Below, one piece after another: positions 7,746 to 15,287 of a stretch of 64,000 bases of DNA. A program made the position numbers and the translations under genes. The notes beneath the pieces are model-generated. The model was not told the DNA's origin. It did no database searches and saw only the letters and a list, made by a program, of their open reading frames with translations. The stretch is from contig JAFVGI010000046.1 in NCBI GenBank assembly GCA_017475005.1, positions 1 to 64,000 of the forward strand. Reading direction: 5' to 3'. This stretch comes from Prevotella sp. Lineage in GTDB: Bacteria; Bacteroidota; Bacteroidia; Bacteroidales; Bacteroidaceae. Each line of letters opens with the position of its first letter. Within the stretch, counting starts at the first letter, position 1.

Positions 7746-8921
7746 ATCAACTTATACATCCATATTCCGTTTTGCACCTCGAGGTGCCTCTATTGCGACT
7801 TCTTCTCTACCACTGGGGGGAAGTCGCAACAGGATTTGTATGTAGAAGCGCTGATAAAAGAGTTTAAGGGACCCCACCTTGACCCTCCCAAGGGGAGGGG
7901 AATAGGGACAAATACCAACTCTCAACTTTTCCATCTCCTCCCCCTTGGGGAGGTAGGGAGGGGGGCTTCTACACTCTACATCGGCGGTGGAACCCCTTCT
8001 GTGTTGTCTTTTGAGAATCTTCGAAAGCTGTTGGCAACATTTGTGCCTATTACAACAGGAGAAAGGACGATAGAATGTAACCCGGATGATATGACTGACG
8101 ACCTTGCACAGCTTTTGGCTGATAATGGCATCAATCGCGTCTCTATGGGTGTGCAGACATTCTCGGATGAAAGGCTTCGCTTTCTTCATCGTCGCCATAA
8201 GAGTGACCAGATACTCCCTGCTGTAAAAGCCCTGCGAAAAGCTGGCATAAAGAATATCTCTGTTGATTTGATATTCGGTTTTCCCGGCCAGACCCTTGAC
8301 GAGTGGAGAGACGACCTGCAGAAGGCTCTTGCCCTTAATGTAGAACATATTTCGGCATATTCCCTTATGTATGAAGAGGGAACACCTCTCACCCGAATGC
8401 TTGATGAAGACAAAATAAAAGCCCTTGATGAGGAGACATGCAAAGAAATGTATTATACCCTCATAGACACTATGACAGCAGCAGGCTATGAACATTATGA
8501 GATAAGCAATTTCTGCAAGCCGGGTTTTCGCTCGCAGCATAACAGCGACTACTGGCGTCCCTGGGAAAAGCATTATATCGGTTTGGGAGCAGGAGCACAT
8601 TCTTATGATGGCAAACGTCGCTATTGGAATGTGTGTGATGTGAAGCGTTATATCGAGGGCCATTATATGGAGGGAGAGGAAATCCTTGATGACGATATGC
8701 GTTATAATGACCTTATCACCACAGCCCTGCGCACCAAGGAAGGAATAGACCTCAACGTTGTGGAGGAATATCTGGGAAAGGACTATCGCTCATACCTTTC
8801 AGAGTGTGCTGAGAAAGAAATAAAAAAAGGCCGCCTTTCAATTAAAGACACCCACATATCCCTCACCCGCGAGGGACTCTACGTCTCAAATGACGTAATG
8901 GCGGAACTTGTTAGAGTGTAG
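7746..8921 (+). CDS. hemW: Radical SAM heme chaperone HemW (coproporphyrinogen oxidase-like)
   Basis: HemW binds heme and a 4Fe-4S cluster plus SAM. The conserved N-terminus LYIHIPFCTSRCLYCDFFST, with the CxxxCxxC cluster motif, is encoded at 7752-7811. Later motifs LYIGGGTPS, ECNPDD, RVSMGVQTF and GLGAGAHSY are intact. No ATG, GTG or TTG lies in frame between the stop at 7722 and this motif, so the start is taken as ATC 7746 by homology spacing (ATT 7734 is the alternative). A TTG start at 7836 would delete the cluster-binding motif. A palindromic repeat is embedded in frame at 7871-7966, just before the TLYIGGGTPS block. Confidence 0.85.
   Translation: MNLYIHIPFCTSRCLYCDFFSTTGGKSQQDLYVEALIKEFKGPHLDPPKGRGIGTNTNSQLFHLLPLGEVGRGASTLYIGGGTPSVLSFENLRKLLATFVPITTGERTIECNPDDMTDDLAQLLADNGINRVSMGVQTFSDERLRFLHRRHKSDQILPAVKALRKAGIKNISVDLIFGFPGQTLDEWRDDLQKALALNVEHISAYSLMYEEGTPLTRMLDEDKIKALDEETCKEMYYTLIDTMTAAGYEHYEISNFCKPGFRSQHNSDYWRPWEKHYIGLGAGAHSYDGKRRYWNVCDVKRYIEGHYMEGEEILDDDMRYNDLITTALRTKEGIDLNVVEEYLGKDYRSYLSECAEKEIKKGRLSIKDTHISLTREGLYVSNDVMAELVRV
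7871..7966. repeat. Palindromic REP-like element in frame inside hemW
   Basis: Two GC-rich palindromic arms, CCCTCCCAAGGGGAGGG (about 7883-7899) and CTCCTCCCCCTTGGGGAGG (about 7935-7953), flank a 35-nt spacer, all open in the hemW frame. It encodes about 32 residues (GPHLDPPKGRGIG... through LLPLGEVGRGAS) not expected in HemW. A related element lies in clpC. Confidence 0.8.
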
Positions 8922-8956
8922 AGTTTATAGTTTAGAGTTGAGAGTCAATTTAAAAT

Positions 8957-9070
8957 AGTCCCCTTTTCCTATGCAAATAGTCCCCTAATTAGTCCCCTTT
9001 GTACTTATTTTAATAGTTTTTATTGAAAACAGTCCCCTTTTTTGCACGATTTTCGGGGTAAATGGTCCCC
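8957..9070. repeat. Dispersed AGTCCCC repeats
   Basis: AGTCCCC at 8957, 8979, 8991 and 9031, and GGTCCCC at 9064, in the AT-rich spacer after hemW. Spacing is irregular. Confidence 0.6.
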
Positions 9071-9217
9071 CTATTCTACAAGTAAAAGACCTAAATCAGA
9101 CGTAAAAAGGGCATTCCCCGGTGCTGCCGCCCTAGTGTTTTCAAGGGATGGCGGCGATTCCAATGGGATAGGGGACTGTAAAGATATAGGAAATACCCCC
9201 ATGATTAGGGGGTAAGT

Positions 9218-9261
9218 CCCATGTGACTCCCATGTGACTCCCACGTGACTCCCACGTGAGT
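9218..9261. repeat. 11-bp tandem array (CCCAYGTGACT x4)
   Basis: Four contiguous 11-bp units: two CCCATGTGACT, one CCCACGTGACT and one CCCACGTGAGT. CACGTG/CATGTG cores are repeated at helical spacing. No gene lies within 800 bp downstream. Confidence 0.85.
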
Positions 9262-9336
9262 CCCACTCAAAAGAGGGAGTCAGGCCCTACCCATAAGGGA
9301 ATTATTCCAGCAGAAGAAGACCATAACACGATTCTG

Positions 9337-9402
9337 AACGAGGTTACGGCTAACTTTTGACGAGATTACGGCTCGCTCATGACGAGATTACGGCTCGTTA
9401 AT
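9337..9402. repeat. 22-bp tandem array (ACGAGATTACGGCTCG-type x3)
   Basis: Three 22-bp units at 9337-9358, 9359-9380 and 9381-9402 with the core ACGAGRTTACGGCT. The second and third units are nearly identical and the first is diverged. Confidence 0.8.
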
Positions 9403-9420
9403 ATTAGAGGGCAGAAAGAC

Positions 9421-9628
9421 GGAAAGTAGGAAAGTGGACATTAATGGTTCTTGAAGCCGGAAAATGGACTTTTACTTAGTAGAAGTTCTTTATTTTATAT
9501 TATTATATTTATTATTATAATTATTATTACCATTACCATTACCATTATACATTTTATATATTCTTCTCTCTATTCTCTTATTAATTTATCTACTCTAAAA
9601 TAGCTTAATGTCCACTTTCCTACTTTCC
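9421..9628. repeat. 24-bp inverted repeat pair flanking an AT-rich segment
   Basis: Perfect 24-bp arms at 9421-9444 and 9605-9628 (left arm begins GGAAAGTAGGAAAGTGGACA) flank 160 bp that are mostly TTATTATTA/CCATTA low-complexity sequence. No ORF lies inside. It could be a MITE-like relic. Confidence 0.7.
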
Positions 9629-9720
9629 TACTATCCTACTTTCTCCTGTATTGATAACAAAGCAAATCGTACAAATACAATGATAATTACAGGCCCATCA
9701 ATTAAAAAATCTTTTTTTTC

Positions 9721-9751
9721 TTTGGAGTTTGAGAAATAATTACTACTTTTG
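9721..9751 (+). promoter_or_regulatory. Strong promoter upstream of the candidate structured RNA
   Basis: TTTG at 9721-9724, 19-bp spacer, TACTTTTG at 9744-9751. The 45-nt surround (AAAAAATC...TTTGGAGTTTGAGAAATAATTACTACTTTTGC) nearly duplicates the promoter of the DUF4932 gene at 15502-15532. Confidence 0.7.
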
Positions 9752-9757
9752 CAAACG

Positions 9758-10008
9758 AGTTCCGTTTCAATGGCGAATTATACTAATCAAAACAAATATG
9801 CCAATGGGTAGATAAAAGAAACAAGACATAAGACTGAACGTCCACTTTTGATTCTTGTTGTTCGATAATTGGGGAATTAGACAACAATCAATCAAGAACT
9901 GAAGTAGATAGTTCACGCCTCTCGGCGTGAGCATTTACTCGTTTAAGATTGATAGGTTATCCCCAATACCTCGAACAACGTAAGCGAAGTAGATTGCTCA
10001 CGTTTTTT
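9758..10008 (+). ncRNA. Candidate structured RNA or leader with intrinsic terminator
   Basis: No ORF. Nested helices can be read directly: P1 9857-9865 with 9971-9979 (9 bp) and 9868-9875 with 9960-9967 (8 bp); P2 9887-9893 with 9947-9953 (7 bp); P3 9913-9919 with 9924-9930 (7 bp, loop TCTC), extended by AGTA/TACT (9903-9906/9936-9939). Downstream, TGCTCACG (9995-10002) followed by six Ts can instead pair with CGTGAGCA (9926-9933), which would break P3. It could be a free-standing small RNA (a 6S-like hairpin is possible) or an attenuator of the DUF4468 gene at 10081. No known family was recognised. Confidence 0.5.
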
Positions 10009-10080
10009 ATTCTAAACAAAAGCAAATTATAAGTAAAATAATATAAGGTTGTGCCCGACACAAACTTAGGGTTAGAGATA

Positions 10081-10626
10081 ATGAAAAAGTTGATTTTATC
10101 ATTGATTATTGCATGTTTAGCAACGGTAGGTTTTGCGCAGAAGCCTTTATCCTTCTCAACTGTTATTCATGCGGAGGGTGTAAATGCACAAACTCTCTAT
10201 GATTTGACCAAGAACTGGATGGCTCAAACTTTTAAAGAATCCAACACTTTCTTCGAACAACCTGGTGAAGAGATTACAGGAAGGGGTAAATTGTCCTTTT
10301 CTACAAATATGCAATATTCAAGTATCAAGGGACACATTGAATATTCTGTTAATGTACAGTTCAAGGAAGGAAAACTGAAATTTACGATGAGTAGCTTTAC
10401 CCATAAGCCTGAGATTGTTGCATTTTTCAACAATGACATGGGAATCCTCGTTGATAGTTTACCTAAAAAGTTAGATGCTATAGGAATAACCGGGGTAAAC
10501 AGAAAAGCCTGTTACAAATACTACTTCAAACGTGGCACACCACTATGCAAAACTGAGTTTGACAATCTGTCTGCAAACTTGAAGTTGTTTATCGACAATC
10601 GCAATTCAACGAAAGAAGATTGGTAA
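10081..10626 (+). CDS. DUF4468 domain-containing secreted protein
   Basis: 181 aa from ATG 10081, with a signal peptide (MKKLILSLIIACLATVGFAQ). An upstream in-frame GTG at 10051 is unlikely because it would bury the signal peptide. The body (FSTVIHAEGVNAQTLYDLTK, a GRGKLSFSTN strand, then KGHIEYSVNVQFKEGKLKF) matches DUF4468, a predicted TBP-like fold found in exported Bacteroidales proteins. Function unknown. It follows the structured RNA and its T-run by 73 nt, so expression may depend on read-through. Confidence 0.75.
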   Translation: MKKLILSLIIACLATVGFAQKPLSFSTVIHAEGVNAQTLYDLTKNWMAQTFKESNTFFEQPGEEITGRGKLSFSTNMQYSSIKGHIEYSVNVQFKEGKLKFTMSSFTHKPEIVAFFNNDMGILVDSLPKKLDAIGITGVNRKACYKYYFKRGTPLCKTEFDNLSANLKLFIDNRNSTKEDW

Positions 10627-10703
10627 TGTGATCGAGTAAGATAAGCAGGAGCTTTAATTGAAAATTGACTTTAAAGTAATATTTACTCTAAAACATAAAA
10701 ATC

Positions 10704-11849
10704 ATGAGAATCAAGTTGTTTTCATTGCAAACTATGTTGCTGGTAGTGTTGGCTGTGTTTAGCACAAACGCCATAGCGCAAGTAGAAACAAGGATAACCC
10801 AGAATTTAACAATAAATGGGGGTATTTGGACTAAAGTGCTTAAGGCAGGAGATCCCGTTACTATCTTTTCATATAAGCAGGATGGAGATACTCATTCCTT
10901 TGGTATCTATTCTGATGATTATGCAGGTGAAATAGATCTGAGAGGTGTTCCGTTTGATGTGGATACCAAACAACTAAAAAAACTACCTAAAAATCCGAAA
11001 AAGGGACTAAAGACATATACACCGATGGCATGTGCGAAAGCTCGTGAAAAAGCATTCTTAGGTAAATATCAAACCATTGCGCCAGAGATATTATCGACAA
11101 AAGATTTTGAGATAATTGCATCAAAAAACAAACCAATTATAGTTTTTGGATACAAAGCTGTGAAAAGTATATCTGGTGTTCTTTATTATTATTTTGCAGT
11201 TTTTAATAAGAATGGAGTTGGTGTCTGTGACTTATCTTCCTTTGATAATTTCAAAATAAATAATGTTCCACTTCCATTCCTTCCATCTACGGATGACCAG
11301 CAAGTCAATGCTTTCATTGCTAAAGAGAAGCAAGCCATTAAAGAGCGTAAAGCCGTAGAAATGCGAGCTCTCGAAGAAAAAGCACGCAAACAAAGAGAAG
11401 AAGAGACTGCTCAACGAAAAGCTTTAGAAGAACAAGAATTTGAGGATTTAAAGCTTATGGATCCTGCATATATTGAAGTAAAAAAAATAAAGACGGATTA
11501 TGCTGGTGGAAATGAAGTTACTATAAAATTCACAAATTGCGGCTCACTAAAAATCAAATATGTTTATTTTACAGGTTATTTCTTGAATGCTGTAGGAGAT
11601 AAATGTAGAGACGAAGTAAGTGGAAGCACGGTATGGAAGTATACTGGTGTTGGGCCAGTAAGTCGAATACCTAATACACCAGATAGATTTGGGTCTTATA
11701 TTAAATATTTCCATTCAGATCCTCTGTTTTATTCGAAGAATGCTCGAAAGTTCCGACTCTCGTCTGTTACCATTGAATATATGAACGGAAAAAAGACAGT
11801 GTTGTCAGGAGCCGAGTTAGACGATAGAGTTGATTATACAGATTATTGA
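10704..11849 (+). CDS. Secreted protein of unknown function with coiled coil
   Basis: 381 aa with an N-terminal signal peptide (cleavage after TNAIAQ). Residues about 25-70 look like a small SH3-like beta domain (GGIWTKVLKAGDPVTIF). A charged helix runs from about 205 to 250 (KEKQAIKERKAVEMRALEEK and following), and a beta-rich C-terminal domain of about 120 residues follows (YIEVKKIKTDYAGGNEVTIK), reminiscent of domains that describe stacked Ig-like folds. No catalytic motif was seen and no family recognised. Likely co-transcribed with the DUF4468 gene 77 nt upstream. Confidence 0.7.
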   Translation: MRIKLFSLQTMLLVVLAVFSTNAIAQVETRITQNLTINGGIWTKVLKAGDPVTIFSYKQDGDTHSFGIYSDDYAGEIDLRGVPFDVDTKQLKKLPKNPKKGLKTYTPMACAKAREKAFLGKYQTIAPEILSTKDFEIIASKNKPIIVFGYKAVKSISGVLYYYFAVFNKNGVGVCDLSSFDNFKINNVPLPFLPSTDDQQVNAFIAKEKQAIKERKAVEMRALEEKARKQREEETAQRKALEEQEFEDLKLMDPAYIEVKKIKTDYAGGNEVTIKFTNCGSLKIKYVYFTGYFLNAVGDKCRDEVSGSTVWKYTGVGPVSRIPNTPDRFGSYIKYFHSDPLFYSKNARKFRLSSVTIEYMNGKKTVLSGAELDDRVDYTDY

Positions 11850-11877
11850 ATATTTGCGATATATAGTACTGGGAAAT

Positions 11878-12765
11878 ATGGATAAGATTGAAAAAAACAA
11901 AACAGTAGAACTATTGAGACATTCGGTTAACGAAATGTCCGATATTATGCTTGATATCTACATTGAGTGGAAAGAGAAGCAATCTAGCACACCTTCAGAT
12001 TGTGAATGTATGGCAGAAAGCATGTACCAGATGATGGTCTGCAAAGCAAAGAGTATTTTGCTTATGAGCGGTGGAATTAGTTTGCTATCCGAATCTAATA
12101 TCTGTATCGCCGACCCATCCAATATATATCCTGTTCTTAGGAGTATGCTTGAGATGAATATTATCTTTAGGTGCATTTATGCTTCTTCGATAAATGATAC
12201 GGAACGGGAGCTATTGCTAAAGATCTGGAAAATTCGCGGAAACAACAACTTGATAAAAATTCCCAAGTCAGAATTAAATGAGGATGAACAAGAAGAACAA
12301 CTTGCAAAATTTGAAGAAAACGAAGAACTGAGAAAAAGCATCCGTAGTTTGATGCGTGAACTTTCTTTGGCTCAGTCAGTTCGAGGATCTATTGAAAATT
12401 GGATTAAGGATGGCGATGCATCTTTAAAAGGATTTAAATTTGAGCATCCTGAGCATAGTAGCAACATTACGTCTTTTTATGCTTTGAGTTTCAGTGACGC
12501 TGCTAAGGATATTACACAAACAAGTTTTACATATCCGCATTTCTGCGCTCATTCGCATCCTAGCTATTTGGGGGTGGAGCATTTCTGGAAAATGTATAAT
12601 CTCAAAGCAGAAGACGATTTTATGAAGGAAATTTTAGAAGGTGCTTTTGTATATCTTGCTCGTTTCATGGAAGATTTCTGCAAATACAAAGAGACATACC
12701 GAACTTTCTATAAGGCAAAAGAGAACCGTATCAATAACCTTATGAGGCGATTATTACAAAATTAA
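11878..12765 (+). CDS. Hypothetical protein, alpha-helical (DUF5677-like?)
   Basis: 295 aa from ATG 11878 (MDKIEKNKTVELLRHS), 28 nt after the preceding gene; an earlier in-frame start at 11830 would overlap that gene. Cytoplasmic and helical, with no signal peptide. The segment NIYPVLRSMLEMNIIFRCIY and the later FCAHSHPSYLG plus YLARFMEDFCKY resemble DUF5677-type proteins, but this is a weak, pattern-only match. The role is unknown. A strong terminator follows. Confidence 0.6.
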   Translation: MDKIEKNKTVELLRHSVNEMSDIMLDIYIEWKEKQSSTPSDCECMAESMYQMMVCKAKSILLMSGGISLLSESNICIADPSNIYPVLRSMLEMNIIFRCIYASSINDTERELLLKIWKIRGNNNLIKIPKSELNEDEQEEQLAKFEENEELRKSIRSLMRELSLAQSVRGSIENWIKDGDASLKGFKFEHPEHSSNITSFYALSFSDAAKDITQTSFTYPHFCAHSHPSYLGVEHFWKMYNLKAEDDFMKEILEGAFVYLARFMEDFCKYKETYRTFYKAKENRINNLMRRLLQN

Positions 12766-12772
12766 CTAAAAC

Positions 12773-12810
12773 CTCCCACGTTGCAATATTTGCGCCGTGG
12801 GAGAATTTTT
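12773..12810 (+). terminator. Intrinsic terminator
   Basis: CTCCCACG (12773-12780) pairs with CGTGGGAG (12796-12803), followed by AATTTTT. It ends the plus-strand group 10081-12765. Confidence 0.8.
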
Positions 12811-13162
12811 ATATAGGCATAGCCAAAGGCAGTGAAAATTTTATCTTATGCATAGAGGTTGATGATGTATTGTTCTCAACACCTCCATCTGAATGTATGA
12901 ATGAAAATACTTGCAAGCCTCCTTTAACTCCAGATTGTTCTGAGTCAGAAACAACAATAGAAATATCAAAGCTAATCTCCCTTACAATATGGCGTGGATC
13001 ATTTTTATCATCGGAGTATAATTCACGTGCAGGAAAGCCATTTGCGTCTTTAAGGTTTGAAGATACTATGAAAGCACCCTTGCTTTGAATTTCTTTATTG
13101 GCATCAGTAATCCCTTCTACTATTTGTGTTAGGGTTTCTTTGACAAATTCTTTTAGTTCCAT
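12809..13162 (-). CDS. Trypco2-like small protein
   Basis: 117 aa. The N-terminal helix (MELKEFVKETLTQIVEGITD) is followed by a beta-rich part (REISFDISIVVSD, GGLQVFSFIHSDGGVENN, and MHKIKFSLPLAMP). The order helix, amphipathic strand, Gly-rich strand and final HRVxxxLPL-like strand recalls the Trypco2 (trypsin-co-occurring) domain, a family linked to peptidase or NTPase conflict-system partners. This is a tentative match. It starts 14 nt downstream of the iscB stop on the same strand, so it may be read from the same transcript. Confidence 0.5.
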   Translation of the reverse strand: MELKEFVKETLTQIVEGITDANKEIQSKGAFIVSSNLKDANGFPARELYSDDKNDPRHIVREISFDISIVVSDSEQSGVKGGLQVFSFIHSDGGVENNTSSTSMHKIKFSLPLAMPI

Positions 13163-13176
13163 GTCTTGATACTTTA

Positions 13177-14430
13177 TTAATTAATACTTTTGTGTAGTTG
13201 TTCAATTATCATACTCCCCCGCTTGCGCCTGATGAACTTTACCGTCTTAGCATTGACAGAGGCTTTGGGTGTCATGATATATTTATCTTCGAAGTTTTTT
13301 AGATATGGTCTGCCATTCGAGCTACCAGAAACAAAAGCCCTCTGACCTTTCCATTCCACGTAGTCATATTGTTGCAAGCGTGATTTGCCTATCCAATGAG
13401 AAGCCAAATTACCCGGACGACCCCCACCTTTCTTTGGCTTGAACAAATGCAACGAACGGTTATGCCGTCTTGTCAGCCTAACTCCATAAAACCATGAGAG
13501 GCGGTCTGCTCCCACATTACCTGAAATACATATAGCATCGGCACAATGGGTTTTGGTTATATTATTATGAATACGAGTATGCTTTGTAACATATCCGTAT
13601 GTCAAATGCACGTTTTTGAATTCTTGTTTAGCACGATTATAGACTTCCCATCGCATAACAGACATTGCGGCAGCATCGCGCAGACTTGTACCTCTTCGCA
13701 GGTTGAGAGTTATTTCTCCATCATGGTATGCCTTGTGGCAAGTCTCGCACAGCGTGATAAGATTGTTAGGGGCATTCCCACCAGTCTTTCTACTTTCAAT
13801 GTGGTGGACATTCAATATTTTATCCTTTGACTTACCTTTACAGTGCTGGCATACATGACCATCCCTTGCAAGTACATATTCCCTCACGTTCCAGAAACCA
13901 AGTTGTTCTCCTTGCTGATATTCTACACCAGTAATCTTATCATTCTTAATTTTCTGTGAATCAAATTGTGCGACCTCAATTGTCGTCTTTGTAATGGGAA
14001 GAATGGAACATACAAGACGGATTATACGCAAATGGGCAGAAATTCTGTATTCAGTACTTGGTGTCATCCAATCGTCTTTACGGCGACGATTATCAAATCT
14101 GGATGCACGATACCGAAGCTTACGACTACGTCGGGTGCGTCTCGTTTCTCTCCTAGTGCCTATCAGTTCTACAATATCATCACGTTCTTCCACCTGCATT
14201 GCTAACAACTCACGTCCCTCCGTCGTGGCAGAAATACCAATATGCTTGCTACCAGCGTCAACTCCCAGCGAAACCTCCTGAATGACATCTTCCGATGAAT
14301 AGTTTAACTGAATGGTGAAAGGCGCAAGGCGTACAACATGAGCCTTACCATCACGAAGCAAACGACGCACCTTTCCATAACGCTCAGTTGGCATCAAGGG
14401 TTCACCATTCTTGTTTAATACATATACCAT
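13177..14430 (-). CDS. iscB: IscB, RNA-guided HNH/RuvC endonuclease (OMEGA system)
   Basis: 417 aa, a typical IscB length. Order: PLMP domain at the N-terminus (GEPLMP, 9-14); RuvC-I LGVDAGSKHIGIS with D58; arginine-rich bridge helix (92-117); RuvC-II IEVAQFD with E152; HNH domain with zinc cysteines C194/C197 and C228/C231 and H209/H210; RuvC-III with H295 and D298; a basic C-terminal TAM-interacting region. IscB is the transposon-encoded ancestor of Cas9 and cuts DNA using an omega RNA encoded upstream. All catalytic residues are present, so it looks intact. No TnpA lies nearby, which suggests a solo or in-trans-mobilised element. The candidate omega RNA is directly upstream on the same strand. 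Confidence 0.92.
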   Translation of the reverse strand: MVYVLNKNGEPLMPTERYGKVRRLLRDGKAHVVRLAPFTIQLNYSSEDVIQEVSLGVDAGSKHIGISATTEGRELLAMQVEERDDIVELIGTRRETRRTRRSRKLRYRASRFDNRRRKDDWMTPSTEYRISAHLRIIRLVCSILPITKTTIEVAQFDSQKIKNDKITGVEYQQGEQLGFWNVREYVLARDGHVCQHCKGKSKDKILNVHHIESRKTGGNAPNNLITLCETCHKAYHDGEITLNLRRGTSLRDAAAMSVMRWEVYNRAKQEFKNVHLTYGYVTKHTRIHNNITKTHCADAICISGNVGADRLSWFYGVRLTRRHNRSLHLFKPKKGGGRPGNLASHWIGKSRLQQYDYVEWKGQRAFVSGSSNGRPYLKNFEDKYIMTPKASVNAKTVKFIRRKRGSMIIEQLHKSIN

Positions 14431-14445
14431 CTTCTCTAAAATTAT

Positions 14446-14697
14446 AAAATACTGTAAGTCGGGCTAATGCCCGTTATGCGCCCTTCGCCAATGTTATGAA
14501 GTGGTTTCTTGTCAGCAACACCGTTGCTTTCGCTCCTTTTAATCACTGACCGCAGAGCTTGAAACTTGGGCGACTATTTCAAGGTGCCTATACATTCACT
14601 TCTAACGTAGTTCATTCAATATTCATATTCTCGATATGATGTTTAAATGACTGAGGCTAATCGGCTTACTCAACATAGGCTGTTAGTGCCTGCATTT
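14446..14697 (-). ncRNA. Candidate omega RNA (HEARO) of IscB
   Basis: Reads toward iscB and ends about 15 nt before its start. On the minus strand several helices are visible: CGCCC (14572-14568) with GGGCG (14483-14479); GTCAG (14550-14546) with CTGAC (14515-14511), enclosing a GC-GAAA-GC tetraloop hairpin; and CGGGC-ATTA-GCCCG (14473-14460) near the 3' end. The location, about 250-nt size, nested architecture and 3' GGGCATTAGCCCG hairpin fit the HEARO family known upstream of iscB. The 5' boundary, where the guide would begin, is only estimated at about 14697. Confidence 0.72.
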
Positions 14698-14856
14698 TTG
14701 TGGGTAAACACAATGTTTACTTTGTTCATAATTCTTTTTTTTGCTGTTTGTGACAGCATAATTGTTGGTAAACACATTATTGGTTGAATACATCCATATT
14801 TTTTCTCATAGGCATATAAATTTTATGAATTGTAATTATACATTGGTTTGTGACTG

Positions 14857-14864
14857 CAAATATA
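14857..14864 (-). promoter_or_regulatory. Possible promoter for omega RNA and iscB
   Basis: The minus-strand octamer TATATTTG (14864-14857) fits TAnnTTTG. No good -33 element is seen. A start near 14850 would give an RNA that includes the guide, the omega RNA scaffold and the iscB message. Confidence 0.35.
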
Positions 14865-15011
14865 ATAAAAAAACTCCGAAGTATAGCATAAAATGAAAAA
14901 AATCATAATAAAATGAGATGGCTTTTACAATTTTAAGCCAGAGAACACGGGGACGGATTCCTGTTCCATATAGAATTTAAAGTTTGTTTTGAGATTTTGC
15001 TGGTGATTATC

Positions 15012-15058
15012 GTTTGTTGTTGGAGCCGCTATATATATAGGCGGCTCCAACAACAAAC
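15012..15058. repeat. 18-bp perfect inverted repeat
   Basis: Arms 15012-15029 and 15041-15058 (left arm GTTTGTTGTTGGAGCCGC) around an 11-nt TA-rich loop, with no T-run. It is similar in design to the hairpin at 691-736. Confidence 0.8.
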
Positions 15059-15103
15059 ATAAATCTTATCACGGCATCAGCATAACCGACACGTTATTTT
15101 TTC

Positions 15104-15123
15104 AGTGCAGAGTAAAAATATTT
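15104..15123 (+). repeat. 20-bp direct repeat, copy 1
   Basis: AGTGCAGAGTAAAAATATTT, identical to 16602-16621. The two copies bracket the DUF4932 gene and its promoter. Confidence 0.75.
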
Positions 15124-15287
15124 CTTAATTATAAGAATAGCTAGATGCTATAGAGTACAGACTTTAGATGTGTGATGGCTGAAGTAAGATGTTCTTTAAT
15201 AGACCTTTGAACAATCTCCGATAAAACTTCAATCAAACCTCAATCTACCTTCGCTCCTTCTTCGCTCTTTGTTTAATGGATGTTCAA

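Noticed and set aside
7752..8663. 303-aa open frame antisense to hemW
   Set aside because: Antisense shadow of hemW; the forward strand carries all HemW motifs.
9218..9402. CRISPR array
   Set aside because: Units are contiguous with no unique spacers and no cas genes nearby.
9857..9979. tRNA or tmRNA
   Set aside because: Lacks a cloverleaf, TPsiC loop and CCA-type acceptor end; helices are nested in one long arm.
14698..14760. IS200/IS605 TnpA-type transposase remnant next to iscB
   Set aside because: No Y1 HUH-encoding ORF or fragment can be read in the flanks.
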